Source of the DNA: Crossiella sp. SN42 | GTDB taxonomy: Bacteria > Actinomycetota > Actinomycetes > Mycobacteriales > Pseudonocardiaceae | Assembly: GCF_023897065.1 (NCBI RefSeq) | Contig: NZ_JAMHIV010000041.1 | Span: forward strand, 1 to 64,000 | Length of the DNA stretch: 64,000 nucleotides | Direction of reading: 5' to 3' | Shown: positions 8,209 through 16,136 of the stretch, in pieces | Layout of the letters: each line of letters starts with the position of its first letter | How positions within the stretch are numbered: the stretch's first letter is position 1 | The notes under the pieces: generated by a model | Seen by the model: only the letters and a program-made list of their open reading frames with translations | Told to the model about the DNA's origin: nothing | Databases searched by the model: none | Program-made: the position numbers and the translations under genes

Positions 8209-9597
8209 ATGACAACCGAACTGCCCGACCTGACCGCGGTGGAACTGCTGGCCGGCTACGCCTCCGGCGCGGTGTCGCCGGTGGAGGTGACCGAGGCGGT
8301 GCTGGCCAGGATCGGCGCCTGGGAGCCGAGCCTCCAGGCCCTCTACGCCCCCGACCCGGCCGGTGCGCTGGCCCAGGCGCGCGAGGCCGAACAGCGCTGG
8401 CGGCGCGGTGAGCCGCAGGGCGCGCTGGACGGGGTTCCGGTCACCATCAAGGAGAACATCGCCACCAAGGGCGTGCCGGTGCCGCTGGGCACCGCGGCCA
8501 CCGAGCTGGTGCCCGCGGCCGAGGACGCGCCAGCCGCGGCCCGGCTGCGCGAGGCCGGGGCGGTGTTGCTGGCCAAGACCACCATGCCGGACTTCGGCAT
8601 GCTCACCTCCGGCCTGTCCAGCTTCCACCCGCTGACCCGCAACCCGTGGCGGCTGGACCGCAACCCCGGCGGCTCCAGCTCCGGCGCGGCGGCGGCCGCG
8701 GCCGCGGGCTACGGGCCGTTGCACGTGGGCACCGACATCGGCGGCTCGATCCGGTTGCCCGCCGGGCTGTGCGGACTCATGGGGCACAAGCCGAGTTTTG
8801 GCCGGGTGCCGGTGGATCCGCCGTTCCCCGGCCGCACCGCCGGTCCGCTGACCCGTACGGTGGCCGATGCGGCGTTGCTGATGTCGGTGCTGGCCCAGCC
8901 CGACGACCGCGACTTCACCAGCCTGCCGCCGGCCCAGATTCCTTGGCAGGAGTTGGACATCGAGGTCAAGGGCCTGCGGATCGGGTTGCTGGAGGAGGCT
9001 GGGGCCGGGCTGCCGGTGGAGCCGGCGGTGCTGGCCGCGGTGCGCGCGGCGGCGGCCGCGTTCGAGGCGGCGGGCGCGATCGTCACGCCGGTGCGGCCGT
9101 TCCTCACCGAGGAGATGCTGGCCGGGCTGAACCGCTTCTGGCGCACCAGGTTCGCCGCCGACCTGGCCGGGGTGCCGAAGGAGCGGATCGAGCGGATCCT
9201 GCCCTACATCAGGGACTGGATCTTCGGTGAGTCCGAAGTGGACGGTGTGTCGGTGTACCGCGGCTTCGCCCAGATGGACGTGATGAGCGCGGCGGCCACC
9301 AGGGCCTTCCGCGAGCTGGACTTCGTGCTCAGCCCGGTGTGCCCGGTGGTCTCCTTCGGCGCGGACCAGGCGTCACCGGTGCACGATCCGGCGAAACCCT
9401 TCGAGCACATCGGGTTCACCGTGCCGTTCAACATGTCCGGCCAGCCCTCGGCCTCGGTCAACGCCGGCTACAGCGCGGACGGGCTGCCGATCGGCGTGCA
9501 GATCACCGGCAGGCGCTTCGACGACCTCGGCGTGCTGCGGGTGGCCCGCGCCTTCGAGCAGCTCCGGCCGGAGCAGCGGCCCTGGCCGACGCTTTAG
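8209..9597 (+). CDS. Amidase (amidase signature family)
   Basis: Hydrolyses a carboxamide to acid and ammonia in the cytoplasm. The 462-residue protein shows the whole Ser-cisSer-Lys triad of the amidase signature family: Lys in VTIKENI (about 80), the cis-Ser in PGGSSSGA (about 154) and the nucleophile in TDIGGSIRLPA (about 178). It is not the GatA subunit of a transamidosome as far as context shows, since no GatB or GatC is present. It is the last gene of the 2506-9597 run, 14 bases after the SDR with AGAGGAA upstream. Its TAG (9595-9597) overlaps the TAA of the convergent salicylate synthase gene. Confidence 0.88.
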   Translation: MTTELPDLTAVELLAGYASGAVSPVEVTEAVLARIGAWEPSLQALYAPDPAGALAQAREAEQRWRRGEPQGALDGVPVTIKENIATKGVPVPLGTAATELVPAAEDAPAAARLREAGAVLLAKTTMPDFGMLTSGLSSFHPLTRNPWRLDRNPGGSSSGAAAAAAAGYGPLHVGTDIGGSIRLPAGLCGLMGHKPSFGRVPVDPPFPGRTAGPLTRTVADAALLMSVLAQPDDRDFTSLPPAQIPWQELDIEVKGLRIGLLEEAGAGLPVEPAVLAAVRAAAAAFEAAGAIVTPVRPFLTEEMLAGLNRFWRTRFAADLAGVPKERIERILPYIRDWIFGESEVDGVSVYRGFAQMDVMSAAATRAFRELDFVLSPVCPVVSFGADQASPVHDPAKPFEHIGFTVPFNMSGQPSASVNAGYSADGLPIGVQITGRRFDDLGVLRVARAFEQLRPEQRPWPTL

Positions 9598-10928
9598 TTG
9601 CCGCGCACCAGGTGCGGGGCGACGCTGCGCAGCTTCTCGCAGGTCTCCTCCAGCTCGCGGTCCGGGTCCGACTGCTCGATGATGCCGGCCCCGGCCCGCA
9701 GCCAGGTCTGGCCCGCGCGCTGGAAGACCGTGCGCAGCACCAGCGCCGCGTCCAGGGTGCCGTCGCTGTCGGCGTAGAACACCGCGCCGCTGTAGAGCCC
9801 GCGCGGTTGCGCCTCGTGCCGGGCGATGGTCTCGTAGGCCGCGCGCTTGGGCACGCCGGAGGAGGTGACCGCGGGGAACAGCGCGGCGAAGGCTCCCCAG
9901 GGGCCCTCGCCCGCGGGCAGCTCGCCGGTCACCGTGGAGGCCAGGTGCTGGGCGCTGCCCCGCTTCTTCACGGACATGAACCCGTGCACCTCGACGCTGC
10001 CGGGGCGGCACAGCTCGGCCAGCTCGTCGTGCGCGACCTTCACCGAGATGGCGTGCTCGTAGATCTCCTTGCTGTCCTGTAACAGGTCCGCCTCCAGCCG
10101 CCGGTCCTCCTCGGCCGACCCGGTCAGCGCCCTGGTGCCGGCCAGCGGCTGGGTGGTGACCCTGCCGTTGGCGTCCACCTCCAGGACCGTCTCCGGGCTG
10201 AACCCGGCCGCGCGGATGTCGCCGAGGTCGAGCAGGAAGGAGCGGGCCGGGGTGTTGCCGCGGCGGCCGACCAGGTAGGTGCCCGCCAGGTCGACCGGCT
10301 GTGCCACCGGCACCACTCTGGAGAGGATCACCTTCTGCAGGCGGCCCTGGCGGATCTCCTCGATCGCGCCGGCCACCGCGGCCCGGTACTGGGTGGCGCC
10401 GGCTTCGCCGAGCTCCACCGGGACCGGCTGGTAGGCGGGTTCGGTCATCGGCTGGGCGAGCAGGTCGGCGACCTTGCGCAGCAGGGCGGGATCGGTGCCG
10501 CGGACGGTCGCCGCGCCCGCGCTGAGCCGCGCCTCGACGGCCGGGATGACCAGGTGGAGCAACGGTTCCTCGCCCACCTGGTCCAGCAGGCCCGCGTGCG
10601 CGTAGGCGAACTCGAACCCGGCCCAGCCGTAGGCCCGCCAGCCGGCCAGCGGCACCTCGGCGAGCAGTTCGCCGATGTCCTCCAGCGGGGTGCGCCGCCA
10701 CGGCTGGCTGCGCCGCAGGCCGCCGGCGACCAGGCTGATCTGGCTGCGGGTGACGGTGATCCGGGCGACCGCGCCGAGGGCGACCGCGAACTCGCCGTCC
10801 CGCTCGTAGAGCACGTGCGTCTCGGTCAGTCCCGCCTCGGTCAGCCGGGTGGCGGCCAGCAGCGGATCGGCCACGAGATCGACCGTGAGCTGCTCGTTGT
10901 CCTGTCTGGCTGGCGCTTCGAGCGGCAC
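9594..10928 (-). CDS. Salicylate synthase (MbtI/Irp9 type)
   Basis: Converts chorismate through isochorismate to salicylate, the starter acid of the siderophore. The 444-residue length fits the MbtI/Irp9 salicylate synthases; plain isochorismate synthases are usually about 400. The chorismate-binding fold is evident: KVILSRV near residue 200, FSPETVLEV near 247, TQPLAGTR near 263, ELCRPGSVEVHGFMSVKK near 320 and RAGAGII near 420. I assign salicylate rather than 2,3-dihydroxybenzoate because no dhbA/entB-like genes follow and the AMP ligase at 47.7 kb has the salicylate-type pocket. GTG start at 10928 with GGAGG ten bases upstream. It is divergent from the ornithine monooxygenase and has its own iron box at 10979-10997. 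Confidence 0.87.
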   Translation of the reverse strand: MPLEAPARQDNEQLTVDLVADPLLAATRLTEAGLTETHVLYERDGEFAVALGAVARITVTRSQISLVAGGLRRSQPWRRTPLEDIGELLAEVPLAGWRAYGWAGFEFAYAHAGLLDQVGEEPLLHLVIPAVEARLSAGAATVRGTDPALLRKVADLLAQPMTEPAYQPVPVELGEAGATQYRAAVAGAIEEIRQGRLQKVILSRVVPVAQPVDLAGTYLVGRRGNTPARSFLLDLGDIRAAGFSPETVLEVDANGRVTTQPLAGTRALTGSAEEDRRLEADLLQDSKEIYEHAISVKVAHDELAELCRPGSVEVHGFMSVKKRGSAQHLASTVTGELPAGEGPWGAFAALFPAVTSSGVPKRAAYETIARHEAQPRGLYSGAVFYADSDGTLDAALVLRTVFQRAGQTWLRAGAGIIEQSDPDRELEETCEKLRSVAPHLVRGN

Positions 10929-10978
10929 CGGCTGCCTCCACCACTCAAGATCGGACGGTTCTGGTAGGCAACGCTAAC

Positions 10979-10997
10979 TTAGGTTAGGCTAAACACC
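10979..10997 (-). promoter_or_regulatory. Iron box upstream of the salicylate synthase gene
   Basis: TTAGGTTAGGCTAAACACC matches the DmdR1/IdeR consensus TTAGGTTAGGCTAACCTAA at 15 of 19 positions, with the first 14 bases perfect. It lies 51 bases before the GTG at 10928. The regulator, not encoded in this window, would repress salicylate synthesis when iron is plentiful. Confidence 0.85.
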
Positions 10998-11047
10998 TAG
11001 TTCGACAAGGGCGACTGTGGTCTGCGCGGCATCTGGGCGGTGCGAGC

Positions 11048-11089
11048 TTGACAGGGGCGCGACTGATTGTTTCGGTAAGCCTAACCTAA
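11048..11089 (+). promoter_or_regulatory. Promoter with iron box for the ornithine monooxygenase gene
   Basis: A TTGACA hexamer (11048-11053) is followed after 17 bases by an iron box at 11071-11089 (TTCGGTAAGCCTAACCTAA, 16 of 19 matches to the DmdR1/IdeR consensus). The box covers the place where the -10 element should be, the usual geometry for repression by blocking RNA polymerase. The GTG start is at 11127. Confidence 0.83.
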
Positions 11090-11126
11090 GTTTCCAGTGC
11101 CGTGGCTCGGCAGTGAAGGGGCAAGT

Positions 11127-12470
11127 GTGTCGACTGCGACCGAGGAACGAGACATTCCGGTCCTGGACTTCGTGGGCATTGGTTTCGGCCCGTCCAACCT
11201 CGCGCTGGCCGTGGCGATGGAGGAGCGCAACCAGCAACAGCCCGGCCAGCGGCAGCTGCGCGGCGCGTTCTTCGAGAAGCAGGCCCGCTTCGGCTGGCAC
11301 CGCGGGATGCTGATCGAGGGCACCACGATGCAGGTCTCCTTCCTCAAGGACCTGGTCACCATGCGCAACCCCACCAGCCCGCACAGCTTCCTGTGCTACC
11401 TGCAGGACAAGGGCAGGCTGGCCGACTTCATCAACCACAAGATGCTCTTCCCCACCAGGGTCGAGTTCCACGACTACCTGGAGTGGGTGGCCGGCCGGTT
11501 CGAGCACCTGGTCTCCTACGACAGCGAGGTGGTCTCGCTGCGCCCGGTGCACGCCGCCGACGGCGCGATCGAGCACTTCGACGTGGTGGTGCGGCAGGGC
11601 GGCAGACTGGTCGAGCACCGGGCCCGCAACATCGTGCTGGCCGCCGGTCTCCAGCCCAACCTGCCGCCGGAGGTCGTTGTCTCCGAACGGGTCTGGCACA
11701 ACCAGCAGTTGCTGCACCGGCTTGAGGAGCTGCCCGAGGCCGCGGCCAAGCGGTTCATCGTGGTGGGCGCCGGGCAGAGCGCCGCGGAGACCACCGAGTA
11801 CCTGCACCGGCGCTACGCCGACGCCCAGGTGCACGCGGTGTTCGCCCGCTACGGCTACGCCCCCGCCGACGACAGCGCCTTCGTCAACGGCATCTTCGAC
11901 CCCGAGGCGGTGGACTACTTCTTCTCCGCCAGCGACGAGGTCAAGCGGATGCTGCTGAACTACCACCGCGGCACCAACTACTCCGCGGTGGACATCGACC
12001 TCATCGACCAGCTCTACGCCAGGGTCTACCAGGAGAAGGTCCGGGGTGTGCACCGCATGCACATCCACAAGATCTCCCGGATGGCCGAGGTGCACGCCAC
12101 GCCGAACGGGGTGCGCGCGGTGCTGCGCTTCCTGCCCACCGGCGAGCTCAGCGTGATCGAGGCCGACGTGCTGGTCTACGCCACCGGCTACCGCCCGGTC
12201 GACCCGCTGTCGCTGCTCGGTGAGCTGGGCGAGCACTGCCTCCGGGACGAGCGCGGCGAGCTGCGCGTGGACCGGGACTACCGGGTGTCCACACAGGACG
12301 GTGTGCGGGCCGGGATCTACCTGCAGGGCGCCACCGAGAGCAGCCACGGCATAACCTCCACGCTGCTGTCCAACACGGCGGTCCGGGTGGGCGAGATCCT
12401 GGACTCGATCCTGCTGGCCACCGAACGCCCCACCGCGTCCCTGGTGACGGACCAGGCCGTACCCGCCTGA
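11127..12470 (+). CDS. L-ornithine N5-monooxygenase (SidA/PvdA/MbtG family)
   Basis: FAD- and NADPH-dependent hydroxylation of the side-chain amine of ornithine, giving the hydroxamate precursor. The 447-aa protein has the FAD motif GIGFGPSNLA near residue 17, the NADPH motif VGAGQSAAE near 213 and the family ATGYRP near 352. Ornithine is preferred over lysine because both adenylation domains of the last NRPS read as hydroxy-ornithine (DMENLGLINK). GTG 11127 is chosen over GTG 11097 because AAGGGG lies five bases upstream of it. It is under an iron box and ends at a strong terminator. Confidence 0.9.
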   Translation: MSTATEERDIPVLDFVGIGFGPSNLALAVAMEERNQQQPGQRQLRGAFFEKQARFGWHRGMLIEGTTMQVSFLKDLVTMRNPTSPHSFLCYLQDKGRLADFINHKMLFPTRVEFHDYLEWVAGRFEHLVSYDSEVVSLRPVHAADGAIEHFDVVVRQGGRLVEHRARNIVLAAGLQPNLPPEVVVSERVWHNQQLLHRLEELPEAAAKRFIVVGAGQSAAETTEYLHRRYADAQVHAVFARYGYAPADDSAFVNGIFDPEAVDYFFSASDEVKRMLLNYHRGTNYSAVDIDLIDQLYARVYQEKVRGVHRMHIHKISRMAEVHATPNGVRAVLRFLPTGELSVIEADVLVYATGYRPVDPLSLLGELGEHCLRDERGELRVDRDYRVSTQDGVRAGIYLQGATESSHGITSTLLSNTAVRVGEILDSILLATERPTASLVTDQAVPA

Positions 12471-12489
12471 GCAGAGGTCTGAAGCAACG

Positions 12490-12535
12490 GGCAACGCCCG
12501 TGCGCCTGAGTTGTCCCAGGCGCACGGGCGTTGCC
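12490..12535. terminator. Bidirectional terminator between convergent genes
   Basis: A perfect 19-base inverted repeat (12490-12508 with 12517-12535) with an 8-base loop lies between the monooxygenase gene (+) and the ABC permease gene (-). There is no long T-run, as is common in very GC-rich actinomycetes. The placement between two converging genes supports a terminator for both. Confidence 0.8.
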
Positions 12536-12546
12536 GCGTCTACTTC

Positions 12547-13290
12547 CTAGCGCGGTTCCCACTTGTAGAACTTCGCGGTGATGATCCCCAGCACCACCGC
12601 GGACAGCGCGATCCCGGCGGGCAGGATCAGGGGCAGCTCGGTCAGCTGGATGCCGGCGGTGCCGCCGCCCCAGCCCTTGGCCAGCATGTCGGTGGGGCCG
12701 TTGAGCGGCATCAACATGCCCAGGGTGCGGGTCAGGTCGGAGTCGGAGAAGGTGGCGATCATGCCACCCAGCGCGGCCACCAGCACCGGCATCGCGGTGA
12801 TCTGGGTGACCTCCACGCTGCTGCTCAGGCTCGCGGTGGCCGCACCCGCCAGCACCGCGACCGCGGTGCCCAGCAGGATGCCGCCCAGGGCCAGCAGCGG
12901 GTTCTCCGGCAACGGGGCGCCGATGGCCAGGCAGAAGCCCAGGTACACCGCCATCTGCGCCAGGGTGATCACGATCAGCGGGGTGATCATCCCGGCGACC
13001 AGTGCGGAGTCGGTGATCTCGGCGGTGCGCATCCGCTTGAGCACCAGGGACTGGCGGCGGGCGGTGAACACCGTGGTGCTCACCAGGAAGGTGGACACCA
13101 GCAGCACGATCATGAAGGCGTGCGCGAAGATCGAACCCCAGCCCGCCGCGTTCTCCGGACGGTCGTTGGAGTAGGCCACCGCGCACATCGCCACCGGCAC
13201 CCCCAGCACCGATGCCGCGTTGATCTTCTTGCGCAGCACCAACTTCAGCTCGGTCAGGCCGAGCAGCACAGCGGCACGCATGCCGGTCAT
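12547..13290 (-). CDS. ABC-2 type transporter permease
   Basis: Membrane half of a two-component exporter, 247 aa with about six membrane helices. The pattern (short cytoplasmic start, helices separated by small loops, VFTARRQSLVLKRMRTAEI in the cytoplasmic loop) is that of DrrB/ABC-2 permeases that pair with DrrA-like ATPases. The ATG at 13290 overlaps the stop of the ATPase gene (ATGA), so the two are translationally coupled. The cargo is unknown; linkage to a DesKR-like system hints at a membrane-active compound or lipid stress. Confidence 0.88.
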   Translation of the reverse strand: MTGMRAAVLLGLTELKLVLRKKINAASVLGVPVAMCAVAYSNDRPENAAGWGSIFAHAFMIVLLVSTFLVSTTVFTARRQSLVLKRMRTAEITDSALVAGMITPLIVITLAQMAVYLGFCLAIGAPLPENPLLALGGILLGTAVAVLAGAATASLSSSVEVTQITAMPVLVAALGGMIATFSDSDLTRTLGMLMPLNGPTDMLAKGWGGGTAGIQLTELPLILPAGIALSAVVLGIITAKFYKWEPR

Positions 13291-14180
13291 CCCTTCTCGG
13301 AGGCGGCCAGGAACACCTCGTGCAGCGAGGCGGGGCTGGCGTTGAGGTTTTCCAGTGTCAGCCGGTGCTGTTTGGCCCAGACCAGCAGCGTGGTGAGGTC
13401 TTCTTGCAGGGCAAGGGTTTCCACCCGCAGCCGGGAGAGGTCCACGACGGCCGTTCCGTGCAGCTGGGGCAGGGCGGGGGCGGCGGGCGGCAGGTCGGCG
13501 ACGATGCTGGCCGGGCGGCCGGAGAGCACCTCGTGCAGCGTGCCGGAGATCTGCGCGATCCCGCCGTGCATGATGGTCACCTGGTCGGCCAGCGCCTCGG
13601 CCTCCTCCAGGTAGTGCGTGGTCAGCAGGATGGTGCTGCCGCGCTCCTTCAGCTCGCCGACCCGGCTCCACAGCCGCTGCCGCGACTCCGGGTCCAGGCC
13701 GGTGGTCGGCTCGTCCAGCACCACCAGCTCGGGCGCGCCCCAGGTGGAGATGGCGAAGTCCAGCCGTCGCCGCTCACCGCCGGAGAGCTTGACCACCTGG
13801 ACCTCCGCCCGATGGCTCAGGTCCACTCTGGACAGTGCGGTGGTCACCTCGTCGGTGCGGCTGGACAGCTTCTGCCACAGCCGCAGCGTCTCGGCCACGG
13901 TCAGCTCCTCGACCAGGCCCGCGTTCTGCAGCATGATGCCGACCCTGGGCTGCACCTGGTAGCGGTCGGCGTGCGGGTCGAGGCCGAGCACCCGGACCCG
14001 GCCCCGCGCCGGCCGGCGGAAGCCCTCGATGACCTCCAGCGTGGTGGTCTTGCCCGCTCCGTTCGTCCCGAGCAGGGCGAAGGTCTCCCCTCTGCGCACG
14101 GTGAAGCTGATCCCGCGCACCGCGGCGAACTCGCCGTAGCGGTAGTGGAGGTCCTCGACCTCGATCACGTTGCCGTTCAT
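13287..14180 (-). CDS. ABC transporter ATPase, DrrA/ABC-2 exporter type
   Basis: Energises the ABC-2 permease encoded downstream. The 297 aa include Walker A GTNGAGKTT (about residue 38), the signature KLSGGERRRLDFA (about 130), Walker B LVVLDEPTTGLDP and the switch His in TTHYLEEAE. The last ~80 residues form the accessory tail seen in drug-export ATPases of the DrrA group. It is divergent from the histidine kinase gene; the 136 bases between carry two operator-like repeats, so this system probably controls it. Confidence 0.9.
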   Translation of the reverse strand: MNGNVIEVEDLHYRYGEFAAVRGISFTVRRGETFALLGTNGAGKTTTLEVIEGFRRPARGRVRVLGLDPHADRYQVQPRVGIMLQNAGLVEELTVAETLRLWQKLSSRTDEVTTALSRVDLSHRAEVQVVKLSGGERRRLDFAISTWGAPELVVLDEPTTGLDPESRQRLWSRVGELKERGSTILLTTHYLEEAEALADQVTIMHGGIAQISGTLHEVLSGRPASIVADLPPAAPALPQLHGTAVVDLSRLRVETLALQEDLTTLLVWAKQHRLTLENLNASPASLHEVFLAASEKG

Positions 14181-14239
14181 GGGGACAAAGTTAGGAAGCC
14201 GGGGGCCGCGCGGGCAGTGTGCGCTGTCAGGGGGTGGGG

Positions 14240-14274
14240 TGACGGGTGTCGCGCCCGGGCATGACAGGTGTCAT
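14240..14274. promoter_or_regulatory. Tandem operator-like repeats between exporter and DesKR-like genes
   Basis: Two 12-base elements of form TGACRGGTGTCR occur at 14240-14251 (TGACGGGTGTCG) and 14262-14273 (TGACAGGTGTCA). Their starts are 22 bases apart, about two helical turns, so a dimeric regulator could bind both on one face. The second is the core of a 14-base palindrome, ATGACAGGTGTCAT. They lie in the divergent promoter region of the ABC exporter and the sensor kinase. I infer they are the target of the response regulator at 15486. Confidence 0.6.
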
Positions 14275-14316
14275 CAGCGCTGCTCGGCGGGCCGGGGGCG
14301 CTGCTAGTTTCTGGGT

Positions 14317-15489
14317 GTGAAGGGCAGTCGGGCACAGGAGCCGGAGTCCGCCGCGCTGGGTCACCTGCGGCGGCACAGCCGGGACTCGCTGTACAGCGTC
14401 GCGTTCCTGGCGGTGATCTTCCCGCCGGTGGCCGCGCTCAACGGCGGGCCTGGGGGCGCGGTCGAGCTGGTGGTGCTCGGGGTGGGCTGGGCGGTGTTCA
14501 ACGCGGTGTTCCTGCCCGGCGCGCTGAGCGTGCTGCGCGATCCGTGGCGGGTCCGGTCGCTGCGCACCGGAGTGCCGCTGCTGGTGCTCGGGGTGGTGCT
14601 CACCGTGCTGGCCGCGCTCTGGCTGAGTTCCGGCGTGCTGTGGGCGGTGCTGCCCGGGCTGGCCGCGGCCGAGTTGCTGGCCAACCGGCCGACCCGGCTG
14701 ATCTGGCCGGTGGTCGTGGCGGTGGTGCTGGTCACCGCGGGGCTGGTGCTGCTGGTCAGCCAGGCCAACGCGGTGCCGGAGATGGTCCGGGAGGCCGTGC
14801 TCGCGGGGGTGGTGATCGGCACCACCAGTTATATGCAGGAGACCTCGGTGCGGCTGTGGCGGTCCAGCCTGGAACTGGACAACGCCCGTCAGGAGGCCGC
14901 CGAGCTGGCCACCACCAGGGAGCGGTTGCGGCTGTCCCAGGACCTGCACGACATCCTCGGCCACGCGCTGGAGGTCGTCTCGCTGAAGAGCGAGCTGGCC
15001 GCTCGACTGTCCACTGTGGACCCTGGGCGGGCGCACGCGGAGATGGTGGAGGTGCAGGAGCTGGCGCGGGGCGCGTTGCAGGACGTGCGGGCGCTGGCGC
15101 ACGCGCAGCGGACCACGGACCTGGTGGCGGAGCTGGCCGGGGCGCGGAAGCTGTTGGCCTCGGCGGAGATCCGGTGTGAGGTGGACGCCCGGCCGGAGGA
15201 ACTGCCCGCGGCGCAACGGGAGCTGTTCGGCTGGGTGCTGCGGGAGGCGGTGACCAACCTGCTGCGGCACGCCGATGCTCGCCGGTGCTGGATCACCCTT
15301 GGCGCGCAAGGGGACTTGGTGGTGCTGACGGTGGGCAACGACGGGGTGCTGGCAGCGGGGGAGTGGGGGTCGGGGCTGTCCGGGCTGGCTGAGCGGATCG
15401 CCGGCGGTGGCGGTTCGTTCGCGGCGGCGGCGCGGGACGGGGAGTTCGTGGTGACCGCGAGCCTGCCGAAGGTGGAGGTGGCCGGGTGA
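14317..15489 (+). CDS. Sensor histidine kinase, DesK/NarX-like (HisKA_3)
   Basis: Membrane sensor that phosphorylates the response regulator encoded next. About five or six membrane helices fill residues 25-175. The dimerisation and phosphoacceptor helix follows with LSQDLHDILGHAL and His211, and then an HATPase_c domain with N-box REAVTNLLRHA and G-box GSGLSGL. There is no large extracellular loop, so it may sense the membrane itself as DesK does. A TAGTTT hexamer at 14305-14310 lies six bases before the GTG and no ribosome site is visible, so the transcript may be leaderless. It overlaps the regulator gene by GTGA. Confidence 0.9.
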   Translation: MKGSRAQEPESAALGHLRRHSRDSLYSVAFLAVIFPPVAALNGGPGGAVELVVLGVGWAVFNAVFLPGALSVLRDPWRVRSLRTGVPLLVLGVVLTVLAALWLSSGVLWAVLPGLAAAELLANRPTRLIWPVVVAVVLVTAGLVLLVSQANAVPEMVREAVLAGVVIGTTSYMQETSVRLWRSSLELDNARQEAAELATTRERLRLSQDLHDILGHALEVVSLKSELAARLSTVDPGRAHAEMVEVQELARGALQDVRALAHAQRTTDLVAELAGARKLLASAEIRCEVDARPEELPAAQRELFGWVLREAVTNLLRHADARRCWITLGAQGDLVVLTVGNDGVLAAGEWGSGLSGLAERIAGGGGSFAAAARDGEFVVTASLPKVEVAG

Positions 15490-16091
15490 TCAGGGTGCTG
15501 CTGGTCGACGACGAACGGCTGACCCGGCAGGCGGTGGCCGCGCTGCTCGAGCTGGAGCCGGACCTGACCGTGGTCGCGGACGTCTCCGACGGGTTGCAGG
15601 GTATGGCGGCGGTGGCCGAGCACCGGCCCGATGTGGTGGTGCTGGACGTGGAGATGCCGGGGCTGGACGGGCCCGCGGTGGCGGCGCGGCTGGCGCGGGA
15701 GTTCCCGAAGGTGCGGGTGGTGATGCTGACCCGGCACGCCCGGCCGGGTGTGCTGCGGCAGGCGTTGTCGTTGGGGGCCAAGGGGTTCCTGGCCAAGAAC
15801 GCGCCGGCCTCGCTGCTGGCCGAGGTGATCCGGCGGGTGCACGCCGGGTTGCGGTACGTGGATCCGGAGTTCGCGGCCGATGCGCTGGCGGAGGCGGACT
15901 GCCCATTGACCGAGCGGGAGCTGGATGTGTTGCGGCAGGTACATGACACGGCGACGGCGGCGGAGATCGCGGCCGCGGTGCACCTGTCACCGGGCACGGT
16001 GCGCAACTACGTGTCCTCGGCGATGGCCAAGCTCGGGGCGCGGACGAGGGCGGAGGCGGCGCGGATCGCGCGGGACCACGGGTGGCTGTGA
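15486..16091 (+). CDS. Response regulator, NarL/DesR family
   Basis: DNA-binding partner of the kinase at 14317. The 201 aa comprise a receiver domain (acidic Asp8-Asp9, phosphoacceptor Asp54 in VVLDVEMPG, the conserved Lys in KGFLAKN) and a LuxR-type helix-turn-helix (about residues 135-195, LTERELDVLRQV and TAAEIAAAVHLSPGTVRNYVS). Its start codon sits in the GTGA overlap with the kinase gene. The likely target is the pair of repeats at 14240-14274, which would couple the kinase operon to the ABC exporter. Confidence 0.91.
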   Translation: MIRVLLVDDERLTRQAVAALLELEPDLTVVADVSDGLQGMAAVAEHRPDVVVLDVEMPGLDGPAVAARLAREFPKVRVVMLTRHARPGVLRQALSLGAKGFLAKNAPASLLAEVIRRVHAGLRYVDPEFAADALAEADCPLTERELDVLRQVHDTATAAEIAAAVHLSPGTVRNYVSSAMAKLGARTRAEAARIARDHGWL

Positions 16092-16105
16092 TTCTGGCTT
16101 GAACT

Positions 16106-16118
16106 TGACGTTACGTCA
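16106..16118. promoter_or_regulatory. Palindromic operator-like site before the amidohydrolase gene
   Basis: TGACGTTACGTCA is a perfect six-base inverted repeat around one base, lying 18 bases before the ATG at 16137. It overlaps a TTGACG hexamer that could be a -35 element. MerR- and TetR-type regulators use sites of this shape; no matching regulator gene is adjacent, so the factor is unknown. Confidence 0.5.
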
Positions 16119-16136
16119 TGGTGCAGCGTTGCGGGC

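Noticed and set aside
8209-9597. GatA subunit of the tRNA amidotransferase
   Set aside because: No GatB or GatC genes nearby; the gene ends a peptide-importer operon, which fits a catabolic amidase.
9594-10928. Isochorismate synthase of a dihydroxybenzoate pathway
   Set aside because: No isochorismatase or dihydroxybenzoate dehydrogenase gene is present, the length fits salicylate synthases, and the ligase pocket is of salicylate type.
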